Below are positions 55,601 through 61,020 of a DNA stretch of 64,000 nt, piece by piece. The DNA is from Lotus japonicus (Eukaryota; Streptophyta; Magnoliopsida; Fabales; Fabaceae): positions 54,086,289 to 54,150,288 of the forward strand of contig NC_080043.1 of assembly GCF_012489685.1 (NCBI RefSeq), given 5' to 3'. The notes beneath the pieces are model-generated. The model was given only the letters and a program-made list of their open reading frames with translations, had not been told where the DNA came from and did no database searches. The stretch's first letter is position 1. The number at the start of each line of letters is the position of its first letter. A program made the position numbers and the translations under genes.

Positions 55601-57455
55601 CCAAGTGTGGTAAAGAAAAATGTGTCCCCAAGAGTGCGGCTATTGAAGATCGAACTTTCGTCAACCTACGGTTTCACTTTTAACCTTTGCGACCAGCATC
55701 TACTGGTTGGAATGTACAACTATTAGATAATTTGGTAATTTAAGCCTTATTTTTTAATTGAATGTAACTTGCTATTTTTGAAAGCTTTACCAGTTCCCTA
55801 AGAGCACTAGTTAGCATTTTTCATAGTCAAATCATTCTCTAAAGGATATAAGAAAGATGACTGAATGATGTTTTATCCATTTGATGATTAGCCCAAAATT
55901 TGTATTTTATTGGTCTAAGTAGTCCTCAAAATATTTGACCTGACAAAATTACACATCCAATTTTTTTTGCGATAATTTGGGACTAATATGTCTGACAAAA
56001 ATATATTTAAGGGAGTAATTTAGTTACTAACCTTATTAAATTGAAATTGAGGGGCAAGTAAAGTAATTACCTGCTGCTGTACTGCGTTTTCGACCTGTTC
56101 TTAGTCTACGTGGATATGGATATAACCTTGAGCCTCCAAGGATTGGTCTAAGATGCTGTGGTCCTTTCTGAGGATCACCAAGGTCATTATAGCAGTCATA
56201 GTCATAGATTCGATCCCATTCCTTTCTTTCTCCCATTCCATTGCCCCTCAATCTTTCAAGCTCTTCCTTTCTTTGTTCCACTAGAGCCCTTGGTGTCTGA
56301 CTTGGAAGGTAGCACTGTCATAGTTATGTGATAACTTCATGTAACACAGAATAGCCAATAAAACAGGCAAGTCTGTTTGTGATTGAAGTATTCATAAATT
56401 TATTCAAATAAGTTCCAAAAAGCTTACTGGGAAGTATCAGTCTTTAAATTTGATAACTCCTAAGTAAGTATACATATTCTTTACATAATAATAAATACCG
56501 ATCCACATGGATTGTGGTGTTTAGTACCAATATTCACCAGCTTTAATAGTGGAAGAAGGGTCGAATTCAAGTTGATTAATCTTAACTCAATAAAAAAACA
56601 GATAGAACAAACAACAACTAAATAATTGGTGAAACAAAAGAAAAAATGCACTGGGGTTTTATTTCGTTAACTACTTATTATGCGTCTATCAACTCCAATT
56701 ACATCACTATAAAAATAAACACAAAAGTCAAAACAATTTATAGGTCGAGCTCCTAAGCAATTTTCATATGTTTACTTTACAGAAATGCGTTTATATTATA
56801 AAATAATCTCAAACAAACTTTTCTAGTTGCTGTCTTACTCTATTTGAGAAGAAAAGGCGATCAAATTTGGTCTTCTTGATTGGAAATATCCAAGAATTGC
56901 AGTCAAAGTGGATGATGCGACTGTTAGAAGTCTCGATAGATGCACGCAGAAGAAAGAATTTCTTGTATTTATTTTGGACCACAAAAGCTCTTGGAGTTCC
57001 AAAATGTGATTCAACTTGTATTTTAGTTTTATATGTCATGGTTTGTGCATCACGGTTATGTCCCTTGTTCCCATCCTCCTTCAAATATGCTTTATCGCTT
57101 AACTTCCCTTTACCGGTATCTGTTCAATGCAAATACAAAATTGAAATCATGATAAAATGTTCGCCTTATTAAAACAAAGAGAAAAAGTTACACTATTGTA
57201 AATACTAAATAGAAAGTGTAGTTAGTGCTTACTGGGATCCACTTCAGTCCCACTATAAATCTGAACAGAAACTAATTTTCCAGGTATTGATTTCCTGTGA
57301 TTTTGGACAATCACGAACTTCCCCTTGATAGTGAGTTGTTGTTGGCCAGCTTCACAAATTGGATTCAAGTTATTGAAAATTTTGCCTTTGACGGAAGAGG
57401 AGTTCCAATTTAGCATACTAGAAAGCCTTTTTGGAGGTTCTATTCGCGCTTCCAT
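18917..57455 (-). CDS. LOX: Lipoxygenase gene, nine exons, 860 codons, intron 6 of 30.8 kb
   Basis: Exons on the minus strand: 57455-57233, 57119-56839, 56314-56071, 55154-54816, 54557-54472, 52836-52747, 21952-21654, 21364-21101, 19673-18917. All introns are GT-AG, phases agree, and the sum is 2583 nt. Lipoxygenases add O2 to linoleic and linolenic acid. The order is PLAT domain (exons 1-2), then the catalytic domain. Iron-site residues are visible: H and H in YHQLISHW, H and N in SARHSAIN. There is no obvious plastid transit peptide, so a cytosolic, 9-LOX-like enzyme is likely; nine exons fits plant LOX genes. Oddities: exon 9 is divergent after the H/N motif, and the usual C-terminal R-G-I-P-N-S-x-S-I with its iron-binding carboxylate is missing, so activity is doubtful. 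Transposons fill introns 5, 6 and 8. The alternative is a recent pseudogene; only exon 9 argues for it. Confidence 0.9.
20334..20703 (+). mobile_element. Small solo LTR in LOX intron 8
   Basis: Starts TGTTAGGGTTTAGTTTATTT and ends GATCCTAACA, 370 bp. Flanks are GGTTC (20329-20333) and GTTTC (20704-20708), a duplication with one mismatch. Start and end resemble the LTR of element B, so it belongs to the same family. Confidence 0.8.
21101..21364 (-). CDS. LOX: LOX exon 8
   Basis: Acceptor TTTTGCAG|GTTAC, donor AG|GTACAT. Contains [14 protein letters not shown] and ends LPADLLKR. Confidence 0.92.
21654..21952 (-). CDS. LOX: LOX exon 7 (first two iron histidines)
   Basis: Acceptor GTGCCAG|GCACTG, donor TG|GTAAGTT. 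Contains [22 protein letters not shown] and YHQLISHW, whose two His match iron ligands H499 and H504 of soybean LOX-1. Confidence 0.92.
22119..22945. mobile_element. Foldback MITE with 9-bp target duplication (Mutator-type)
   Basis: CACTTATTT flanks it exactly at 22110-22118 and 22946-22954. The ends are inverted (G[G/A]CTTTTGTA[T/C]CCTAG, then GTAGTATAG and a T-run), and complementarity continues inward to 22478/22673, leaving a ~195-bp unpaired centre. The arms hold modules ATCGCCAAC-ATG-TTGGCG, three in the left arm and one in the right. There is no coding potential. A 9-bp duplication points to a MULE-derived element. It lies in LOX intron 6, next to element B. Confidence 0.85.
23011..23178 (+). 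mobile_element. Element B, 5' LTR, left piece
   Basis: Begins TGTTAGGGTTG; it matches 52320-52470 base for base over long stretches. The LTR is cut at 23178 by a TRIM and resumes at about 51137. The flank AGCTT (23006-23010) pairs with AGATT (52730-52734) beyond the 3' LTR. Confidence 0.8.
23179..23305 (+). mobile_element. TRIM, first LTR (117 bp) and start of primer site
   Basis: TGTTAGAAGTCTCACATTG to TTCTAATA, followed by TGATATC, a decayed form of the tRNA-Met primer site TGGTATCAGAGC. This is the plant miniature-LTR type. The TRIM is then interrupted at 23306; it carries no coding sequence. Confidence 0.7.
23306..23893. mobile_element. hAT-like non-autonomous insertion in the TRIM primer site
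   Basis: Starts TAGGGATGTCAATGGGTACG and is rich in GGGTA/TACCC motifs at both ends with an AT-rich centre, as in plant hAT-type MITEs. It separates TGATATC from GAGCCTATCC, the two halves of the TRIM primer region. The expected inverted right terminus is not seen and no 8-bp duplication is certain, so class and right edge are tentative. Confidence 0.4.
23894..24044 (+). mobile_element. TRIM internal region, polypurine tract and start of second LTR
   Basis: Internal sequence ends in GACGTGAGGGGG, then TGTGTAAGAAGTCTCACATT starts the second TRIM LTR. That LTR is cut near 24045 by Tat element D; its last ~30 bp appear at 51107-51136. Confidence 0.65.
24045..24148 (+). mobile_element. Tat element D: 5' LTR remnant and primer site
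   Basis: About 84 bp match the end of the D 3' LTR (51025-51106), including a (CT)n tract. Then TTTGGCGCCGTCTGTGGGG (24129-24147) is the primer-binding site common in Tat elements. The rest of the 5' LTR is deleted. Confidence 0.8.
24281..24629 (+). pseudogene. Tat element D gag, part 1
   Basis: Starts at ATG 24281, Arg- and Pro-rich, with in-frame stops (for example at about 24326). It breaks off after a conserved Tat gag motif where solo LTR E is inserted. The frame resumes at 34498 after the duplicated CAGAA. Confidence 0.8.
26538..26837 (-). repeat. Element A 3' LTR
   Basis: 300 bp. The minus strand has the TATA box TCTATAAATAAG at about 26706-26717. It is homologous to the LTRs of C (60036-60345) and D (50802-51106). 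Confidence 0.85.
27581..29655 (+). pseudogene. Antisense ORF of element A (Transposase_28-like plus coiled coil)
   Basis: It runs opposite to gag and starts MTPKRQTKN at 27581 like the intact copy in C (61021). Frame breaks lie at 27689-27691 and around 28436. Conserved parts: GIKFPFSPF and [20 protein letters not shown] (the plant 'putative gypsy type transposon' domain), a basic/Ser-Pro linker, a long coiled coil (29000-29450), and the C-terminal box [11 protein letters not shown]. Function is unknown; extra, sometimes antisense, ORFs are known from Tat-lineage elements. An intron-like segment GTAAATCC...CCTGCCAG occurs at 28456-28502. Confidence 0.75.
30038..30045 (+). promoter_or_regulatory. 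TATA box of second antisense cassette (A)
   Basis: TATAAATA lies 30 bp before the ATG at 30075. Confidence 0.6.
30075..30485 (+). pseudogene. Second antisense ORF in element A, 136 codons with one stop
   Basis: Begins [20 protein letters not shown]. In-frame TAA at 30261-30263; the frame then continues, charged and coiled-coil-like ([24 protein letters not shown]), to TGA 30483-30485. AATAAA overlaps the end (30485-30490). I recognise no family. Elements C and D have no counterpart at this position, so it may be an acquired segment. Confidence 0.55.
30490..31362. other. Conserved spacer of Tat elements (A)
   Basis: No coding region. Part of it (about 30780-31140, with CCCCAGACATCAAGGTCGT) is shared with C (63650-64000) and, inverted, D (40500-40680). 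It lies between antisense ORFs and pol in all three. Confidence 0.6.
31363..32262 (-). pseudogene. Element A protease region and pol stub
   Basis: At 32262-32023 is a retropepsin with the active site DQGSSADI and the flap-side motif VPVYNVIIG, typical of Tat proteases. Downstream frames (31977-31666, 31647-31363) still read as linker but end before any RT motif. Several stops and frameshifts are present. Confidence 0.75.
32263..33684 (-). pseudogene. Element A gag
   Basis: The ATG at 33684 is followed by an early in-frame TGA, then an open stretch to 32866. It contains the Tat gag core ([53 protein letters not shown]) and, near 32650-32610, a CCHC-like GHDTADC. The linker 32631-32263 leads to the protease. 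Confidence 0.8.
33888..33908 (-). other. Element A primer-binding site
   Basis: On the minus strand TTTGGCGCCGTCTGTGGGG follows the LTR directly, identical to that of D. Confidence 0.8.
33909..34224 (-). repeat. Element A 5' LTR
   Basis: 316 bp, TGGACTGGGCG... to ...GAACA on the minus strand, with a TATA box; 16 bp longer than the 3' LTR because of an indel near 34185. Confidence 0.88.
34498..34964 (+). pseudogene. Tat element D gag, part 2
   Basis: Continues the frame interrupted at 24629: [17 protein letters not shown], then WFTTLSRGS and FRDFSSNF, with a frameshift near 34750. It is cut again at 34964 by solo LTR F. Confidence 0.82.
34965..36853 (+). mobile_element. Solo LTR F
   Basis: TGTAACACCTC to GAGGGTGTTACA, 1889 bp, flanked exactly by CCGCG (34960-34964 and 36854-36858). 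No gag or pol inside. Sequence differs from E and H, so it is a different family. Confidence 0.88.
36859..37094 (+). pseudogene. Tat element D gag, part 3
   Basis: The gag frame resumes after [12 protein letters not shown], then a basic C-terminal part ending at a stop near 37090. From there to about 37390 is linker without motifs; the protease seen in A is missing in D. Confidence 0.6.
37391..40333 (+). pseudogene. Tat element D pol (RT, RNase H, integrase), decayed
   Basis: [32 protein letters not shown], and the catalytic YVDDM at about 37839. RNase [17 protein letters not shown] and [10 protein letters not shown] (38740-38880). Integrase: zinc-finger H..H..C..C near 39300-39430, ending KCEKCQ, then core residues in [15 protein letters not shown] and NGQAEST. 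At least ten stops or frameshifts break it (for example 37536, 37682, 38353, 39541, 39640). D was autonomous once and could have served A and C. Confidence 0.85.
40334..41036. other. Tat element D spacer between pol and antisense ORF
   Basis: No gene. 40500-40680 is the inverted counterpart of the shared Tat spacer in A and C. Confidence 0.55.
41037..43361 (-). pseudogene. Antisense ORF of element D
   Basis: Starts [13 protein letters not shown] (ATG at 43361) and is broken repeatedly. Conserved pieces: [19 protein letters not shown] (42560-42500), a coiled coil (41700-41470), and the C-terminal [11 protein letters not shown] and LVGPEDPLE box (41190-41080). Most of the Transposase_28 part is lost. 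Element G is inserted 51 bp upstream of its start. Confidence 0.7.
41262..41425 (-). repeat. GCTGAG/GCTAAG hexanucleotide array in D antisense ORF
   Basis: On the minus strand it codes for runs of Ala-Glu and Ala-Lys, extending the coiled coil before the C-terminal box. It is absent from the A and C copies. Confidence 0.75.
43413..44322 (+). repeat. Element G 5' LTR
   Basis: TGATGAGGAC to CATATCA. Nearly identical to the 3' LTR; largest difference a 2-bp indel near 43475. Confidence 0.92.
44323..44911 (+). other. Element G primer site and leader
   Basis: TTTGGTAATCAGAGCTCC resembles the tRNA-Met site TGGTATCAGAGC with one extra A. The ~570-bp leader has no ORF of note. Confidence 0.7.
44912..49225 (+). 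pseudogene. Element G gag-pol polyprotein with two stops
   Basis: Start ATG 44912 (MSGEEEEQ); the upstream TTG frame is not needed. Order: gag (residues 60-230), CCHC knuckle [14 protein letters not shown] (about 294), protease [11 protein letters not shown] (about 381, G in place of the usual S/T), RT with [17 protein letters not shown] and catalytic YFDD (about 759), RNase H, integrase H..H..C..C and core residues in [14 protein letters not shown] and GQTEVVNR, then a GDWVWVH box. Stops: TGA at 47048-47050, at a position usually Trp, inside RT; TAG at 48962-48964 after integrase. The frame is otherwise open, so the damage is recent. Confidence 0.92.
49259..50166 (+). repeat. Element G 3' LTR
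   Basis: 908 bp, following the purine tract; ends CATATCA before the GAACG duplication. Confidence 0.92.
50172..50801. other. Tat element D, region between antisense ORF and 3' LTR
   Basis: Non-coding, homologous in position to 26838-27580 in A and 60346-61020 in C. Contains a tandem GGTTTGTGAAA triplicate at about 50290-50325. Confidence 0.6.
50802..51106 (+). repeat. Tat element D 3' LTR
   Basis: 305 bp, TGGACTGGGCG to GGCAACA, with (CT)n and the terminal part shared with 24045-24128. Followed by TATAGGCCTCTCAATTTC, the end of the TRIM LTR it landed in. Confidence 0.85.
51107..51290 (+). mobile_element. End of TRIM LTR and right piece of element B 5' LTR
   Basis: 51107-51136 completes the TRIM LTR begun at 23995. 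From about 51137 the sequence matches the B 3' LTR (52475-52650), including a TATATAAATAGG box. The terminal part of this LTR and the primer site are missing. Confidence 0.7.
51291..52315 (+). pseudogene. Element B gag remnant
   Basis: Readable with frame changes as a Ty3/gypsy gag: [15 protein letters not shown] around 51425-51470, then [10 protein letters not shown] near 51540, and an open stretch 51669-52259 ([16 protein letters not shown]). No protease or RT: the sequence goes straight to the 3' LTR, so B is an internally deleted copy. Confidence 0.6.
52316..52729 (+). repeat. Element B 3' LTR
   Basis: 414 bp ending CGGATCCTAACA; followed by AGATT, versus AGCTT before the 5' LTR. Contains a ~25-bp duplication (GAGGAACCAGCCTCTT) near 52577-52620. 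Its end lies 17 bp from LOX exon 6. Confidence 0.8.
52747..52836 (-). CDS. LOX: LOX exon 6 (90 bp)
   Basis: Acceptor ACCTTTCAG|ACATTC, donor CAG|GTTTGA, exactly 30 codons. It starts TFPPQNKFG and ends EGWTLPQ, joining in phase to ALEQGRIFM in exon 7. The right end of transposon B lies at 52729, so only about 12 bp of native intron remain before it. Confidence 0.85.
53940..54247 (-). mobile_element. TRIM in LOX intron 5 (308 bp)
   Basis: Two ~78-bp terminal repeats (53940-54013 and 54168-54247; TGTTAGAATATAAT... on the minus strand) enclose about 150 bp. On the minus strand the first repeat is followed by TGGTATCAGAGCC, a tRNA-Met primer site. Flanks CATTG and CGTTG are a one-mismatch duplication. 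Non-coding. Confidence 0.85.
54204..54425. repeat. ~111-bp tandem duplication beside LOX exon 5
   Basis: The segment CTGTTGG...GTATTGATTTA occurs at about 54204-54314 and again at 54315-54425 with only a few differences. The unit spans the TRIM end and native intron, so it arose after TRIM insertion. Confidence 0.85.
54472..54557 (-). CDS. LOX: LOX exon 5 (86 bp)
   Basis: Too short for an ORF scan. Acceptor TTTTCAG|AAAATG, donor ACG|GTACTT. Encodes [18 protein letters not shown], a strong LOX signature, followed by [10 protein letters not shown]. Confidence 0.88.
54816..55154 (-). CDS. LOX: LOX exon 4
   Basis: Acceptor ATATTTAG|GTCC, donor G|GTAAAAA. Encodes the [15 protein letters not shown] motif and ends PQIIS. 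Confidence 0.9.
56071..56314 (-). CDS. LOX: LOX exon 3
   Basis: Acceptor ATGACAG|TGC, donor G|GTAATT. Encodes YLPSQTP, then [19 protein letters not shown] and [10 protein letters not shown], hallmark LOX motifs. Confidence 0.9.
56839..57119 (-). CDS. LOX: LOX exon 2 (rest of PLAT domain)
   Basis: Acceptor TTGAACAG|ATACC, donor AGA|GTAAGA. Contains the family motifs [21 protein letters not shown] and RLFFSNR. Confidence 0.88.
57233..57455 (-). CDS. LOX: LOX exon 1 (start, PLAT domain)
   Basis: The start is the ATG at 57455-57453; upstream in frame there is only a TTG. It encodes 74 codons plus one base, beginning [13 protein letters not shown] and including the [11 protein letters not shown] strand of the PLAT beta-barrel. 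Donor A|GTAAGCAC. Confidence 0.85.
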
Positions 57456-58760
57456 GGCTTGCAATTTTTTTAATTTATTTCGCTATGTATGATCAATGTT
57501 TCTCTATTCTCTAACTCTGATCATGTTTTGGTGCAACCTGTTTGAATTCTTTCCTTCAATTGCCCACTTGGCATCAGATACGTTGCTTGCCTTGATGAGC
57601 TTTTTTTCTAACTACCAAAATGCTACGAACTCATGTTCTTTAATTTTGTTCGAAAAGGGATCTCAATTTTAGCTTTTAAAATTAAAATACTTTTTAGGGT
57701 TGGAAAAATCTAATTGAAATAGTTTTTTCATGAAAAACAATTTTTAAATACCGTTTTCAAAAACTGCAATTAAATAGTCTTTAAATTCTAAAGCTATTTT
57801 ATTCCCTTTTTTTTTGCTTGAAGAAATATTTCAAAGGGCCTCGTTGGAAGATTATAAACGTTAATGATTATTTTATTTTCGAAAATGAATGAAAACCCAA
57901 GAAAAAAATGTACCCATCCAAGGCCTCATTTAAAGTTTAAACTAATAGTAGATTAAAACACGCGCAACGTCGAATACAATTGAGGTTATTACTTAAATTT
58001 GAATCCAAGTCAATTGCATCTCTTCCAAGTTTTCTAAGGAAAGAGATCAACCACAACAACTAAAAACATTCAAATGTCAAATGTCACTTGCGATATTTCT
58101 CATGTCATGTTAAGAGACTTTTATATCTCCCCAAATGCTTATATATCAGCCAAGAACACAGACACATGGAAGATGATAGTTAAGACACAACCTGAAACGT
58201 GTAACTTAAGCTTAAAAACCCACCCATCATTCATTTCATTTTCCAAATCATCCGATCAAAAATGCAAGACAGAATTTTAGTCTACAATAAATCAAGTTGG
58301 TTGAGAAAAAGAGAATGAGTTGCTTGCTTTATCAAATGGTGCCCAGTGCCAATGTTGAGATCATGTAGTGAGGTTATTCAACCCAACACAAAGTAAGTCC
58401 TGCTCCTCCATCCTGTTTTTAACTTCTGGAGAGTAATTTTCACAAGAATGCATCTCCAGCAACATTTAACTCTGAATAATTTCCCACTTCACATCGGACA
58501 AAAAGAACCAGGAGAATAATTACAAAACTAAATATCAATATAACACCTGTAATAATATGTTCTAATATATCAAAAACCATGATGAGGAGAACTAAACCCA
58601 TAAGCTAAAGTCAAGCGGTTTGTTCAGCACCACTGAAACATAGCATGTTAATCAATCAAGAAAATAAAGTATAACAATTGCATGCCTAATGGGTGAAGTT
58701 CCTGGATACAGATTGAAGTTCCCTATGGTAACATAGTTTTTATAAAATATTATAAGGGAA
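57456..58760. other. Upstream flank of LOX
   Basis: AT-rich with no recognisable gene. The LOX promoter should lie here on the minus strand, but I see no TATA box I would defend. Confidence 0.4.
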
Positions 58761-59029
58761 TTGTTATTAAGACCCCCCACAGCTATTCAGACTGAAGGAA
58801 TTTTCTGAAACCAGAAATTACCCCTTTCGAACGCACCTTTAACTTGCGTGATGGTCGCAGTTTGAACCTCATTTTCCGAGTGCGACACTAATGCACACTA
58901 AGAGTGCGGTGTTGACGCCCTTTGAGAGTGCGTTAAAAACGCACCGACCATTGACCATGAGTCAACAACCGGTAAAACTCATTAAATGAGTCATTAAGTA
59001 CGTCGTTACAACCTCGGGCACCGCAGCTC

Positions 59030-59036
59030 TATAAAA
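59030..59036 (+). promoter_or_regulatory. TATA box of a small transcription unit
   Basis: TATAAAA, followed by a CT-rich stretch (59069-59100) of the kind found at plant transcription starts, with AATAAA at 59591. Confidence 0.5.
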
Positions 59037-59142
59037 AGGGCTTCCCAATCCTTCATTTGCACACAAAATCTCTCTTCTTCCTCCCCTCCTCTTCTATGCT
59101 TTTCTTATGTCTTGTTTTAGGGGGTTTTGAGTGGTTGGGGCC

Positions 59143-59283
59143 ATGTGGATGTTATCCCCAACATTAGCAACTTTGAGTACTTTGAAAGTGAAATTTCAAA
59201 TTCAGAGTGCCAAACTTGCTAATGTAGGGGTGACCATCCTTGCTCATTCTTGCTTGTTCAAAGTACTCAAAGTTGCTAAATAG
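59143..59283 (+). CDS. 46-codon ORF coinciding with a hairpin
   Basis: ATG 59143 to TAG 59281-59283. Begins MWMLSPTLATLSTLKVK, hydrophobic and basic, with no known family that I recognise. Its DNA contains two overlapping inverted repeats, so it may be a structured RNA rather than a gene. A second frame (59240-59467) gives a Lys/Glu-rich tail but lacks an ATG. Confidence 0.3.
   Translation: MWMLSPTLATLSTLKVKFQIQSAKLANVGVTILAHSCLFKVLKVAK
59164..59279 (+). ncRNA. Possible hairpin RNA with 23-bp perfect stem
   Basis: 59164-59186 and 59257-59279 are exact reverse complements (TTAGCAACTTTGAGTACTTT...), loop 70 nt. A second stem pairs about 59147-59170 with 59215-59238 and shares TTAGCAA, so the two cannot form together. 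Small-RNA precursor is one possibility; an inverted-repeat relic is another. Confidence 0.35.
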
Positions 59284-59590
59284 AATAGGTCCAAGCTCCA
59301 GTAGAAAATGCCCTCCGACGTCTCATTTTTGTGATGGAAACATCAAGGCCCACCCAGGCTCAGGTGGCTGCACTGGATCTATCCGGGATGCCGAGGAGGA
59401 GAAGACAAGGAAGGGGACCTCAGAAGCCAAGAAAGAGGACCTGAAGAAGAAGAAGACTCCCTCCTAATTGTATCCCATATGGGGGGTCATTGTACTTTTA
59501 TATGTCACGTACAAGGGTTAGGACTTAGGGTCTAGGGGTCATTGTACTTGTATGTTCGAAAATTTTGTAATGTATCATCAAAAAATTATG

Positions 59591-59596
59591 AATAAA
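59591..59596 (+). terminator. Polyadenylation signal
   Basis: AATAAA downstream of the 59.0-kb TATA box, after a T-rich and TTGTAATGTA region typical of plant polyA sites. Confidence 0.4.
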
Positions 59597-59629
59597 GTCC
59601 TTTTCTTGAATATGTTTCTTTTCATGTCT

Positions 59630-60000
59630 GTTTCATCATGTTTCTGTTTCAGATCTGTTTCTGGTTTGGAGTTACAAATCGTACTCTCATGATGCGTCTG
59701 AGACGCTTCTCCAAGGAGCGTCTAAGACGCACCATGGAGAAGCGTATAGGACGCATCATGAGAGTGCGATTAATTCAGAACTTGTGTAATGTACAGGGAC
59801 CCTGGCCTTAAAGTTACTGTTTGAACATAGATTTTGTTACACGTCGCACTCTCATGGAGCGTCTAAGACGCATCTTGAGGGTACGACTCAGTCGCACCCT
59901 GAGAGTGCGTGAATAAAGGAACTCTGCAACAGAAATGTTTCAGGCAAAACAGAAACATTAAAACAGTAAATGGTACAAAAACAGAAACATGATAAGAAAC
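59630..60000. repeat. 371-bp concentric foldback with GCGTCTAAGACGC cores
   Basis: Outer arms 59630-59649 and 59979-60000 (GTTTCATCATGTTTCTGTTT and its complement, 2-bp indel). Inside, arms 59680-59713 and 59735-59768 (34 bp, 4 mismatches) enclose a GCGTCTAAGACGC palindrome. A second hairpin group at 59845-59909 has 10-bp perfect outer arms, another GCGTCTAAGACGC, and arms 59878-59887 and 59891-59900. AGAGTGCG motifs recur here and at 58850-58960. Confidence 0.75.
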
Positions 60001-60035
60001 ATAGCAGGTAAATGGTACAAAACACAACTATTCCG

Positions 60036-60345
60036 TGCTAGAACATAGAGAGGGAAGGTAGTACCCAAAGTGTGAAGAAAGTGATGTGAATGCTTAGAGA
60101 GAGAAACTCTAACCGCTTAGAGAGAGAAAATATAACTGAATTTCAATGCTATTATTTCTCAAATGAGCTAAGAGTCATTTACAATTGGTACTCCCCTGCT
60201 ATTTATAGAGGTAGAGTTGGGCTTTGGCGCTATTCTATCCAAATGGGCCAGTTGGGCCTCGGGAAAGGAGGCCCAAGGTCATGGCGCGTTCCCCGCCCAA
60301 GGTCAGGTCTTCTGGGTGAGGGCCCCTGGGGTCTCGCCCAGTCCA
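60036..60345 (-). repeat. Element C 3' LTR
   Basis: 310 bp, homologous to both LTRs of A; ends fixed by TG at 60036 and CA at 60345. TTCCG (60031-60035) should be the target duplication. Confidence 0.85.
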
Positions 60346-61020
60346 CAAGTCCACAAGACACCGAGCTCGAAGCATGAGAGCTAATTGTGTGTCTTTAAGT
60401 AAGAAATAAGGCGAGATCCCTAAGGATATTGACTGAAACTTAAAAACTTAAAATCTAGAAGTGAAAAAAACAATGGCCTAATAAATAAAGTTTTTTGCAA
60501 TCAACACTTTGGACCTCCAGCCGCGTCCTTTTCTTCCGGGCGACCCAAGTCCACAAGCAGGCTTGTGGAGACGGCTTTTAGTCCGCCCGTCTCAGCATAG
60601 TTATGCACGTGCCTTGAATCGTGACACTCTGTCACGTGTTGTGCCTATCCCACGCGTCGAGCCTTGAAGCGACGCCAGGGTCAGTGAATCCACAGAATCT
60701 CAACCGCTACCTTTGACATGTCCCTTCCAGTCACGTCACAATTTTGACAATTTGAATTTCAATCAACCGGCAGCAACCGTTGCAGCTTTCACTCAATGTG
60801 GCACCCCCGTTTTTCCAAAATCTACGCCACGTCTCCTGAGGCAATCATTCCACCATTGTCATGATGGGGCACGATTTCCCAACCATTTCTTATCTTAACT
60901 TTTCAATTCAACTTCTTTCTCTCACTTTCCTCCTTTGAAACCCTCCATAGCCTTGCAAAGTTACCCAAGTTATTACCCCAACATCTTCTCCTCTTCCGTC
61001 TCAGCTCCTTTCTGCAAAAG

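Noticed and set aside
59240..59467. 75-codon Lys/Glu-rich ORF
   Set aside because: Lacks an ATG and overlaps the 46-codon ORF; kept only as a remark in that entry.
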